A stretch of 17,637 nucleotides of DNA from Microcoleus asticus IPMA8. Its GTDB lineage: Bacteria; Cyanobacteriota; Cyanobacteriia; Cyanobacteriales; Microcoleaceae. Shown piece after piece: positions 1-6,432 of the stretch. Under the pieces are notes generated by a model that ran no database searches, had not been told where the DNA came from, and saw only the letters and a program-made list of their open reading frames with translations. The stretch lies in assembly GCF_013179805.1 (NCBI RefSeq), contig NZ_SRRZ01000149.1, positions 1 to 17,637 on the forward strand, in the 5' to 3' direction. Every line of letters starts with the position of its first letter. Within the stretch, counting starts at the first letter, position 1. The position numbers were made by a program, and so were the translations under genes.

Positions 1-51
1 CTTCTTGCCGTTTTTACGGATATGGGTTGATTTACATTCTGGGCATTGCAT
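1..51 (-). CDS. Partial transposase-like protein, N-terminal zinc ribbon (runs off left edge)
   Basis: Seventeen codons are visible, reading MQCPECKSTHIRKNGKK. The CPEC knuckle followed by a short basic stretch is the N-terminal zinc-ribbon pattern of transposases such as the InsA-like part of IS1-family elements, which are common in cyanobacteria. The ATG at 51-49 is preceded, with an 8-nt gap, by a perfect AGGAGG ribosome binding site (plus-strand 60-65), so the start is well supported. The rest lies outside the window, so family and integrity cannot be judged. No clear terminal inverted repeat of the element was found between this start and position 200. The transposase assignment comes from memory of the family's N-terminus, not from a search. 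Confidence 0.6.
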   Translation of the reverse strand, partial: MQCPECKSTHIRKNGKK

Positions 52-202
52 AAATTATTCCTCCTATTCATACTCTAACTCAGCAACGCCTGAAAATTGT
101 CGCAGAAACTCGGTTTATCGCCACCTAACGAGAGAAATTAGATCGCAAATCCGCGATAATTTATCAAAATCACCCGCGCCAAATTCCCCACGCTAACCCA
201 CA

Positions 203-353
203 AGTCCGCCGGGGGTTGAAAACCCCCGTCTCATAGCAAAAGTCCTCTCAAAGAGGACTGAAAGACACATTTTTGAACAAGCATTGCAATATCTCCCCAG
301 TCGGTTGAAACCGAATTTCGCTATGAGACAGGGGTTTTAACCTCTGGCGGACT
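203..353. repeat. MITE-like inverted-repeat element, copy 1
   Basis: The left arm at 203-237 (AGTCCGCCGGGGGTTGAAAA, then CCCCCGTCTCATAGC) is matched by the reverse complement of the right arm at 320-353 with a few mismatches. Inside are two small hairpins: AGTCCTCT-caa-AGAGGACT at 241-259 and TCGGTT-ga-AACCGA at 301-314. A related copy lies at 2318-2524. The element ends 13 bp beyond the stop codon of the ABC transporter, so it may also act as a transcription terminator for that minus-strand gene. It has no coding capacity and would need a transposase in trans if mobile. Confidence 0.75.
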
Positions 354-365
354 GTTTATTTAACT

Positions 366-2231
366 CTAAATATAGCTACTAGCTTGACGGGTGAACATTG
401 AGCAGTAAATTCCGTTTGATGCTATCAATTCGTCGTGAGTTCCTATTTCTGCTATTTTACCGTTTTCCATGACGGCGATACGATCGGCAATTTTTGCTAA
501 TCCCAATCTGTGACTGATGACTATGGTTGTTTTCCCGGCGGCTATTTGGCGGAAGATGCTGTAAATTTCGTGTTCTGTCTTGGGGTCGAGGGCGGCGGTT
601 GGTTCGTCAAAAATTAGCACTTCGGCTGTGTCAAGCCGCATTAAGGCGCGGGCGATCGCAATTCTTTGCCACTGTCCCCCGGATAAGTCTATGCCGTCTT
701 CTAATTGTTTCCCCAACGGTGTTTCTAAACCTTGCTCTAAACTGTTGACTTTAGCTGCAATCCCTGCTTCGGAAATAGCTTCATTAATTGCGGTGTCATC
801 CGACAGTGAAAGTAAGTCGCCGAAACCGACGTTTTCGCGGACTGTGGAGGGGAAACGGGCGTAATCTTGCATAACGACGGCGATTCGCGATCGCACGTAT
901 GCTAGAGAGTACGATCGCAAATCTTTGCCGTTCCAGTCGATCGTACCGCTTGTCGGGTCGTACAGGCGGCCGAGGAGTTTGCCAAGAGTCGTTTTACCCG
1001 CGCCATTTTCACCAACAAGCACTAGCATTTCACCCGGATTAATGGTTAAATTGATATCTTCAACCGTGCTTTTATTGCTACCGGGATAGCAGAAAGATAG
1101 ATGCTTAATCTCGATGCCAACTTTATCTTTTGTGGGGCGGGCATCTTGCCTGCCATCTTCTAAAAGCGGCAGGCGAGACACCACATCTCCAAGCGGAGAC
1201 TGCAATTCTGGCTTGAGTTCCAAAAGTTGAAAAATCGGACTAACGCCCAGGGAAATATCGTACAAATTAGTATAATTGCCAATCAATAATTGCAAACTTT
1301 GCTCCACCTGGACAATCAAACCCGAATAAAGCGCCACATCCCCTAAAGTATAGCGCCCTCCCAATGCTCCCATTACCACATAAACAAATGGCAACGCTAC
1401 TCCTATTCTACTAAACACTGACCAGAAAAGTACAACAATTGCTCCTTTTTTTCGGATGCGCTGCATCTCGCTAAAAAACTGCAAAAACTGACCCTGCCAG
1501 CGTTTGAGCCAAAGTTCCTGCAAGCCAAACAAACGCAATTCTTTAGCGTATTCTTCCCCCGTCAATACTCTAGCGGATAAGTTCATCTCCCGGGTGATTT
1601 TAGCTTGCTTTTTTTGAACTCTCCAGATGATTCTGCTATATTTTCTTTTGATGTAAATTGAGGGAGATGATGAAATCAACATCAGGACTGGCACCCACCA
1701 AGCTATGGTAGCAGCAAGGCTAATAGATGGAATAAAGATAAAAATTCCCGTGATGGTCATGCTGAGGGTAAATGCTAGTTGCTGTATTTTGGAGACTCCG
1801 GTTTTTGCAAGTTCTACTATATTTAATAGTTCGGGGTTTTCAAAGAGGGCAATATCGTCGAAATTCGCGACTTTTTCCAGGACTTTTCCTTCGACAAAGC
1901 CTTGAACGCGATCGCGCAAAGATGTCGCTGCAAAAGAGCTCATTGTTTCCAGGGAGTCGCCGATTAACTTGAGACTTAAGACTCCGCCAATACTCCACAG
2001 CAATATTGGGTGGGAAAGCATCAAAGCAAAGGGCTGTGCTGTTTGGGTTTGCGACAGCAACCGAGATACTTCATCAATGATTAATTTATCTAAAAATAGG
2101 ACAGCAGAGGGGGCACCACCGCGGATAATGTTGAGTAATATTAAATTGCGGAGTTCTATTGGTGCGGCTTTGATTATCAGGCCCAAGCTGCGCCACAGAG
2201 CTTGGAATGTGGTAATTTGGATAGGTTGCAT
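366..2231 (-). CDS. ABC exporter half-transporter (fused membrane and ATP-binding domains)
   Basis: This 621-residue protein has the usual length of an exporter half-transporter that works as a dimer in the cytoplasmic membrane. The N-terminal ~340 residues hold hydrophobic segments (clearest near 70-90, 155-185 and 268-292). The ATPase domain follows: Walker A GENGAGKTT (~407-415), Q-loop region VVMQD (~452-456), signature LSGGQ (516-520), Walker B VLIFDE (~538-543) and H-loop ISHR (~572-575). All catalytic motifs are intact. The substrate cannot be deduced. The start ATG is the first in the frame after an upstream in-frame TGA. No good ribosome binding site is close to it; a GGAGGAG lies about 30 nt upstream. 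The linker at ~360-368 carries the peptide GRQDARPTK, encoded by a repeat sequence also seen in the WD40 ATPase gene. MITE-like elements flank the gene on both sides. Confidence 0.9.
   Translation of the reverse strand: MQPIQITTFQALWRSLGLIIKAAPIELRNLILLNIIRGGAPSAVLFLDKLIIDEVSRLLSQTQTAQPFALMLSHPILLWSIGGVLSLKLIGDSLETMSSFAATSLRDRVQGFVEGKVLEKVANFDDIALFENPELLNIVELAKTGVSKIQQLAFTLSMTITGIFIFIPSISLAATIAWWVPVLMLISSSPSIYIKRKYSRIIWRVQKKQAKITREMNLSARVLTGEEYAKELRLFGLQELWLKRWQGQFLQFFSEMQRIRKKGAIVVLFWSVFSRIGVALPFVYVVMGALGGRYTLGDVALYSGLIVQVEQSLQLLIGNYTNLYDISLGVSPIFQLLELKPELQSPLGDVVSRLPLLEDGRQDARPTKDKVGIEIKHLSFCYPGSNKSTVEDINLTINPGEMLVLVGENGAGKTTLGKLLGRLYDPTSGTIDWNGKDLRSYSLAYVRSRIAVVMQDYARFPSTVRENVGFGDLLSLSDDTAINEAISEAGIAAKVNSLEQGLETPLGKQLEDGIDLSGGQWQRIAIARALMRLDTAEVLIFDEPTAALDPKTEHEIYSIFRQIAAGKTTIVISHRLGLAKIADRIAVMENGKIAEIGTHDELIASNGIYCSMFTRQASSYI
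1131..1153 (-). repeat. In-frame repeat insertion in ABC transporter linker (RQDARPT)
   Basis: The plus-strand text GGGCGGGCATCTTGCCTGCC closely resembles the CAGGCATCCTGCCTG repeats at 9322-9405. It encodes RQDARPT in the linker between the membrane and ATP-binding domains, where extra residues are tolerated. It is a degenerate copy of a short cyanobacterial palindromic repeat that stays in frame when inserted into genes. Confidence 0.55.
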
Positions 2232-2317
2232 AATTCAATCGCAATAATTTTATTTGTTCATCTCCTCCTGCTGTATTATAACAGTAGTCGTCAAGTAATA
2301 TAGTTCGCTAACAATTA

Positions 2318-2524
2318 GGCCGCCAGGGATTTAAATCCCTGTCTCATAGCTAAAGTCCTCTAAAGAGGACTATTGGTTAATATTTAGAATTTGAGTTGGT
2401 TAGCTTCGTTTGAACAGGAGTGCCTCTCAATATGTACAGGATTTACATCAAGTCTGCTAGGCTGTTTCTTCAGTCCACTTAAGTGGACTTGAGCTGTGAG
2501 ACGGGGGTTTTAACCCCCGGCGGG
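2318..2524. repeat. MITE-like inverted-repeat element, copy 2
   Basis: The left arm (2318-2353) and the right arm (2491-2524, read as its reverse complement) share the GCCGCCaGGGrTTtaAA...CCCTGTCTCATAGCT pattern with the copy at 203-353. The subterminal palindromes are AGTCCTCT-aa-AGAGGACT (2354-2371) and the perfect AGTCCACTTAAGTGGACT (2472-2489). The core between the arms differs from copy 1 and is longer. It ends 26 bp past the GH31 stop codon, so like copy 1 it sits immediately 3' of a minus-strand gene and could form a terminator hairpin. Confidence 0.75.
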
Positions 2525-2550
2525 TTAGTGGGAAAGCGGCAAATATCAAA

Positions 2551-4518
2551 CTACCCAAATGTCAAACGCCGCACCGTACCATCATCTGTAAATCGCTGTT
2601 CGCCAACGCCAACAACTTCCACAATAACTTCGCGTTCAGAAATCGAAAATTGACCCTCGCGCGCAGCAATTTCAACGATGATTTTTTCCTCTTCCACATA
2701 CACCTTGTAATTAGTCGTAGCCGAGACACCTTTTTCATGTTCAAAACTGTGTCCATCGTCCTCATAAAGCGTCCATTCACCGCTTCCTGGCCAAATTCGC
2801 ATTTTCAATGACTCAAGCGGTTCTTCGCTGACAAATTGCTTCACAGGTGCGATCGCAATTATGCCCCCGCCCCGCACGTAAAGCGGCATTCTCTCCAAAG
2901 GTGCGTGGGCTAAAATGTGCATCGGGCCCTGATAGCATTCGCCCGTCCACCAATCGTACCAAGTACCCTCCGGCAAATACACAGCGCGGTGTTCAACTCC
3001 CGGGCGGTAAACAGGTGCAGCCATCAGCGACGGGCCGAGTAATACTTGATCGTAAAGGTGATAAGTTGCCCGATCGCGCGGAAAATGATACAGTAGCGGT
3101 CGCAAAATCGGCGTTCCCGCCGTCGCAGCTTCCCAAAACAACGTATAAATATAAGGCAACAACTGATAGCGCAAATTGATGTATTCGCGGCAAATCTTCT
3201 CAGTGCGATCGCCAAAAACCCACGGTTCGTGCTGCGCCGTACTCATCGCCGAATGACCGCGCATCAAAGGATACAGCATCCCCACCTGCATCCACCGCGC
3301 GAACAGTTCAGCGGTTGCATTCCCCGCAAAACCGCCGATGTCGCAACCGACAAACGCCACGCCGGAAAGCCCCATATTGCAAAGCATTGGTAGCGACATT
3401 TCTAAGTGTTCCCACTGCGATTGATTGTCGCCCATCCACACCGAGGAGTAACGCTGAACGCCCGCAAAACCCGATCGCGTCAGCACAAAAGATCGATAGC
3501 CAGATCGCAATTTTTGCAACCCCTCAGCACAAGCTTTCGCCATCATCAACCCATACAAATTGTGGGTTTGGGCGTGGGTAGCGCGATCGGATTCCGGGCC
3601 TTGCGGTGCATTCAGGGGAAAGCTAATGTGTTCGCCGCCGTCACCAAAAGGCCGTTCTGCGATCGCAGGTTCGTTCATGTCGTTCCAAATCCCCGCAATC
3701 CCCATATCTGTGAGAGTTTTGTGCAATTCGCCCCACCACTGGCGCACCTCCGGCCGCAGGAAGTCGGGAAACACCGCTTTGTCCGGCCAAACGTAACCGT
3801 GGAATAGCTTTCCCTCTGCGGTGCGGACGAAATAGTCATTCTCCACACCGCGATCGAATATTTCATAATCTGCTTCCGGTTCGTACTTGACACCGGGATC
3901 GACAATCGTGACCACCTTAAAACCCGCTGCTTTCAAGTCTGCGATCAGTTTCGCGGGATCGGGGAAACGCTTCGGGCTCCAGGTAAAAACGCGGTAGCCG
4001 CGCATATAGTCGATGTCGAGGTGGATGACATCGCAGGGAATCGCCCGATCGCGAAATTCCTTGGCCAACTCGCGCACAACGTCCTCGGATTCGTAGCTCC
4101 AGCGGCACTGGTGGTATCCGAGCGCCCATTTTGGCGGAATCGGCATCCGGCCGGTTAACTGCGTGTAGGTGGCGATAATTTGGGCGGGTTCCGGGCCGTA
4201 AATAATGTAGTAGTCGAGTTCCGGGCCTCTGGTTTCCATCCGCAAAACCCCCGGTTGTTCCGCGCCGATATCGAATTGACTCCAAAATGTAGTGTTGAAA
4301 AAGATGCCGTAAGCGCGATCGGGATTCAAGGCGATATAAAATGCGATCGCCTGGTACATTTCATCGCTGAGGGAATTGTAGTCAAGCGCATCTATTGTCC
4401 AGTTTGTCTTGACTTCGGAGAGTTTGTCGAGAAAGCCGGTGCGTTCGCCGAAACCGTAGAAGTGTTCGTCTGCTTCGATGCGTTTCCAGCCTGCGGTTGC
4501 GCCTGTGCGCCATCCCAT
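2551..4518 (-). CDS. Uninterrupted part of the GH31 frame (possible truncated product, 655 aa)
   Basis: This is the open portion of the locus, from the first ATG after the third TAA. It begins MGWRTGATAGWKRIEADEHF, which is interior sequence in normal GH31 enzymes and is preceded in frame by family-like residues (CFDKSGKPFA). No ribosome binding site is visible before this ATG, so it is an open segment rather than a demonstrated gene start. The (beta/alpha)8 barrel, both catalytic aspartates and the C-terminal beta domains are present. The segment could be translated only if an internal start is used. I rate normal enzyme activity as doubtful because most of the N-terminal domain is missing. 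Confidence 0.5.
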   Translation of the reverse strand: MGWRTGATAGWKRIEADEHFYGFGERTGFLDKLSEVKTNWTIDALDYNSLSDEMYQAIAFYIALNPDRAYGIFFNTTFWSQFDIGAEQPGVLRMETRGPELDYYIIYGPEPAQIIATYTQLTGRMPIPPKWALGYHQCRWSYESEDVVRELAKEFRDRAIPCDVIHLDIDYMRGYRVFTWSPKRFPDPAKLIADLKAAGFKVVTIVDPGVKYEPEADYEIFDRGVENDYFVRTAEGKLFHGYVWPDKAVFPDFLRPEVRQWWGELHKTLTDMGIAGIWNDMNEPAIAERPFGDGGEHISFPLNAPQGPESDRATHAQTHNLYGLMMAKACAEGLQKLRSGYRSFVLTRSGFAGVQRYSSVWMGDNQSQWEHLEMSLPMLCNMGLSGVAFVGCDIGGFAGNATAELFARWMQVGMLYPLMRGHSAMSTAQHEPWVFGDRTEKICREYINLRYQLLPYIYTLFWEAATAGTPILRPLLYHFPRDRATYHLYDQVLLGPSLMAAPVYRPGVEHRAVYLPEGTWYDWWTGECYQGPMHILAHAPLERMPLYVRGGGIIAIAPVKQFVSEEPLESLKMRIWPGSGEWTLYEDDGHSFEHEKGVSATTNYKVYVEEEKIIVEIAAREGQFSISEREVIVEVVGVGEQRFTDDGTVRRLTFG

Positions 4519-4887
4519 ACTGGGATCGCAGTCGCTAGCAAAGGGTTTTCCCGATTTGTCAAAGCATTCAATTGCAGGACGAGATCGCTTGACAGAAATC
4601 TTTATTTGCGCGGTTTCAATTTCTATTTTTTATTCTGTTTCTCGCACTTCAAATGGTATAATTTCCCACTCTTCGTCAGGGACAGTTATTGAGTGCGATA
4701 GGCTTTTAAATTAACCTGTCGGTGACATTCGCACTCGGATTAAATTCGGTGCGAGGATGCTGATTTTGAGAGCGGAATTGGTACAGTTGAAGTGAATTGT
4801 GCGAGCGGTTTTATTTATGGATTGTACGGGGGCGATCGTTGACCAAGGCTGTTAGGTAGTTTGGAGTTTTCCGAAGTATTGCGGCAT
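2551..4887 (-). pseudogene. GH31 family glycoside hydrolase (alpha-glucosidase type), frame interrupted by three TAA codons
   Basis: Reading from ATG 4887-4885 gives a collinear 778-codon frame beginning MPQYFGKL, the length usual for cyanobacterial GH31 alpha-glucosidases. It has no frameshift but carries TAA at codon 12 (4854-4852), codon 59 (4713-4711) and codon 86 (4632-4630). Recognisable N-domain text surrounds each stop (APNLIRVRMSPTG, VPDEEWE, VRETE), and a plausible AGG ribosome binding site precedes the ATG. After codon 86 the frame is open to the TAG at 2553-2551. The catalytic region is intact: nucleophile Asp in IWNDMNEP (full-frame ~403) and acid/base Asp in WMGDNQSQW (~487). 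The intact protein would hydrolyse alpha-glycosidic bonds. The stops remove the N-terminal beta-sandwich, so either this is a recent pseudogene, or a shortened product starts internally, or the stops are sequence errors. Confidence 0.8.
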
Positions 4888-4957
4888 ATACCCTGACCTG
4901 AAATATTATCGATTTTGCTGTGAGGAGTTAAGGGTTGTCATCTGGCCAAAGGCTGAA

Positions 4958-5202
4958 CTACAATGCTTCTTTTGACATATCTGGCAATAAAGTCTCGAAA
5001 TTATTTGTGCCGTTTGCTGCTATGTAAAGAACTCGATTCACGATATCGCGCCAGCTTCAAGTTCAGTATATATTGCAGCAACAGCTTGTTTGACGATCGC
5101 AATTTGTTCTCTTCCCAGCAAGTCGCCTTCAGAAATAAAAATAATGCCAGCGTTAACTTCGCACGCGCGTGCGAACCTATCAAAATCGCCGACATTATTT
5201 GT
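4958..5202 (-). pseudogene. Remnant of a PIN-like (DUF5615-type) toxin, frameshifted and N-terminally lost
   Basis: On the minus strand, one frame reads TNNVGDFDRFARACEVNAGI and continues to a Glu-Ala-Gly, then stops at 5040-5038 (TGA). One frame over, the sequence continues as DIVNRVLYIAANGTNNFETL and ends at TAG 4960-4958. Joined, they look like the C-terminal half of one protein with a one-base loss near 5047-5050. The NVxDF motif after Thr-Asn resembles the acidic motif of DUF5615/PIN-like nucleases of toxin-antitoxin pairs. The N-terminal half is absent: the upstream DNA is a GC-rich palindromic repeat (5199-5222) and unrelated sequence. No antitoxin gene was seen. The family call is from motif memory and is tentative; the frameshifted-remnant interpretation is better supported. 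Confidence 0.5.
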
Positions 5203-5222
5203 AGGGTGCGCCTCGGCGCGCC
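5199..5222. repeat. Short GC-rich palindromic repeat
   Basis: GTAGGGTGCGCCTCGGCGCG (from 5201) is part of a self-complementary sequence (GGCGCGCCgaGGCGC-type on the minus strand) that resembles dispersed cyanobacterial repeats. It sits exactly where the homology of the PIN-like remnant ends, so it may mark the breakpoint. Confidence 0.4.
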
Positions 5223-5420
5223 TCCCCCTTACTTATAGCGGGTTAAAAAATTTGTTGGTCTGAGTTTTGCCATCTGACGATCGCCTATATGTCGATCGCC
5301 TGTATAGTAATATTTGGCAGTTGCTAGTCGGTTGCGACACTTCCGGGCGATCGCCCGCAGTTAAGAAAAACCTTTGACTTAAGTACGCGGACACAAATAA
5401 ACATTATTATGTCATTGCGC

Positions 5421-5460
5421 GGAACGAAGCAATCCCAAGTATGAGCGATTGCTGCATTCC
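5421..5460. repeat. Imperfect stem-loop, probable dispersed repeat
   Basis: GGAACGAAGCAATC (5421-5434) and GATTGCTGCATTCC (5447-5460) pair at 12 of 14 positions around a 12-nt loop. GTCATTGCGxGGAACGAAGCAATC is a sequence often seen dispersed in cyanobacterial genomes. Looser inverted matches (AGTTAAGAAAAA near 5360 and TTTTCTTAAAC near 5470) flank it, hinting at a small miniature element. The rest of 5223-5491 shows no gene; it contains one GCGATCGC site and no convincing promoter. Confidence 0.4.
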
Positions 5461-5491
5461 TATCTGCTGTTTTCTTAAACTTTGATGATTT

Positions 5492-6103
5492 TTGAGTGCC
5501 TTGAAATACTATAGCCAACATCCTAACGCTTTCTCGATCGACTACCTCAACGACTTGCGAGGAGCAATTCTAGCATCCCCTTATCTAGCAATCAACAACC
5601 TCAATCGCGATTTCATTGGCACAAAAGGGTTTTCCGTGGTGTTTCAACGTGCGGAAATCGCCGAAGTAGAACGGCGTTTTCCCTTGTTCAAACCCTATCT
5701 AGACCAAGCATTACAGCCTGAATGCAATGCTTTTTACCTCAACCCCCTGTTGCTGGGTGAAGGTTCCCGCGTCGATCCGCATATCGATCGATCTTTGCGA
5801 TCGTACTGCAAAACTGTTGAACCTCCTGCAGCCGTCAGCGTTTTATACGTGCAAGTGCCACCGAACTTGCAAGGGGGAGAGTTGATACTGCGGCGCAACA
5901 AACAGCAAGTCGGGCATATTAAGCCGCAAGCGAACTCGCTGGTCTATTTTCAAGGAGATTTGACTCACTCTGTCAACGCTGTTAAAAGTACCGGAACTCG
6001 TTTGAGTTTGGTTTGCGAACAGTACAGTTTGAGCGAAACAGAACTGCAAGATATTCCAGGATTCACAGTGGAGTCTAGGGCCGTAAAAGCCAAAAGCAAG
6101 TAA
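5492..6103 (+). CDS. 2OG-Fe(II) oxygenase family protein (prolyl-4-hydroxylase-like fold)
   Basis: A 203-residue cytosolic protein with no signal peptide or membrane segment. The iron and 2-oxoglutarate ligand set of the Fe(II)/2OG dioxygenase superfamily is complete: HxD in DPHIDRS (His97, Asp99), the distal His in LTHSV (His159), and the 2OG-binding Arg in GTRLSLV (Arg170), 11 residues after that His as is usual. The family hydroxylates or oxidises a substrate with decarboxylation of 2-oxoglutarate; the substrate here is unknown. There is no ATG start. The frame can begin at TTG 5492 or at TTG 5501, which gives MKYYSQ; the latter has a GAG four bases before it and may be the real start. Ribosome binding signals are weak for both. 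The gene stands alone and converges on the WD40 ATPase gene. Confidence 0.85.
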   Translation: MSALKYYSQHPNAFSIDYLNDLRGAILASPYLAINNLNRDFIGTKGFSVVFQRAEIAEVERRFPLFKPYLDQALQPECNAFYLNPLLLGEGSRVDPHIDRSLRSYCKTVEPPAAVSVLYVQVPPNLQGGELILRRNKQQVGHIKPQANSLVYFQGDLTHSVNAVKSTGTRLSLVCEQYSLSETELQDIPGFTVESRAVKAKSK

Positions 6104-6304
6104 TGTTTATTATATCCCAAAAAACAACATTTTTGACAATGAAAATGTCTTGCCAAGAAGGAATTACTGTCAGACTACTTACAAAATAAAATTAAATACC
6201 CAGCTATATGTTGGGCGCTTGTTTATACCAGTAAAAAAAGAATGCAACTGTAGGGCAGTGAACTAAACCCTTAGTTCATTAGTGGTTGCCAATTCTTTAA
6301 TTTC
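6104..6304. other. Intergenic region with two small hairpins between convergent genes
   Basis: No gene is visible. Hairpins are ACATTTT/AAAATGT (6127-6133 with 6142-6148) and TGAACTAA-accc-TTAGTTCA (6259-6278). Either could help end transcription of the dioxygenase gene. Neither is followed by a clear T-run, so a terminator call is weak. Confidence 0.3.
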
Positions 6305-6427
6305 AGGACTTACGCAACAGTCACAAGACTTTTAGGTATGTTGTTGCGCTTCAGCGCTCTTAGGATATCAAAGAGCGCTGAAGCGCAACAACATACCTTT
6401 GTTTAATGTGCCAGTTGTGTAAGTCCT
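6305..6427. repeat. MITE-like element with perfect 28-bp hairpin
   Basis: The outer arms AGGACTTACGCAAC (6305-6318) and GTTGTGTAAGTCCT (6414-6427) are inverted repeats with one mismatch. Inside, 6334-6361 and 6371-6398 form a perfect 28-bp inverted repeat around a 9-nt loop. The structure is that of a non-coding miniature element; AGGACTTACGCA-type termini recur in cyanobacterial genomes. It ends 5 bp from the stop codon of the WD40 ATPase gene and lies between two convergent genes, so it may terminate transcription. Confidence 0.75.
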
Positions 6428-6432
6428 ATTTT

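Noticed and set aside
5..196. Plus-strand open frame of 63 codons at the left edge
   Set aside because: It overlaps the well-supported transposase start on the minus strand, and its product shows no domain-like pattern. A neighbouring frame reads IPPIHTLTQQRLKIVAETRF before a stop and might be a gene remnant, but I could not identify it.
4963..5238. Plus-strand frame of 91 codons over the PIN-like remnant
   Set aside because: The minus strand carries recognisable protein text in two adjoining frames there; the plus-strand product looks like an antisense shadow.
5374..5402. TTGACT with a possible -10 box upstream of the dioxygenase
   Set aside because: No hexamer close to TATAAT is found 16-18 bp downstream, so I do not call a promoter.
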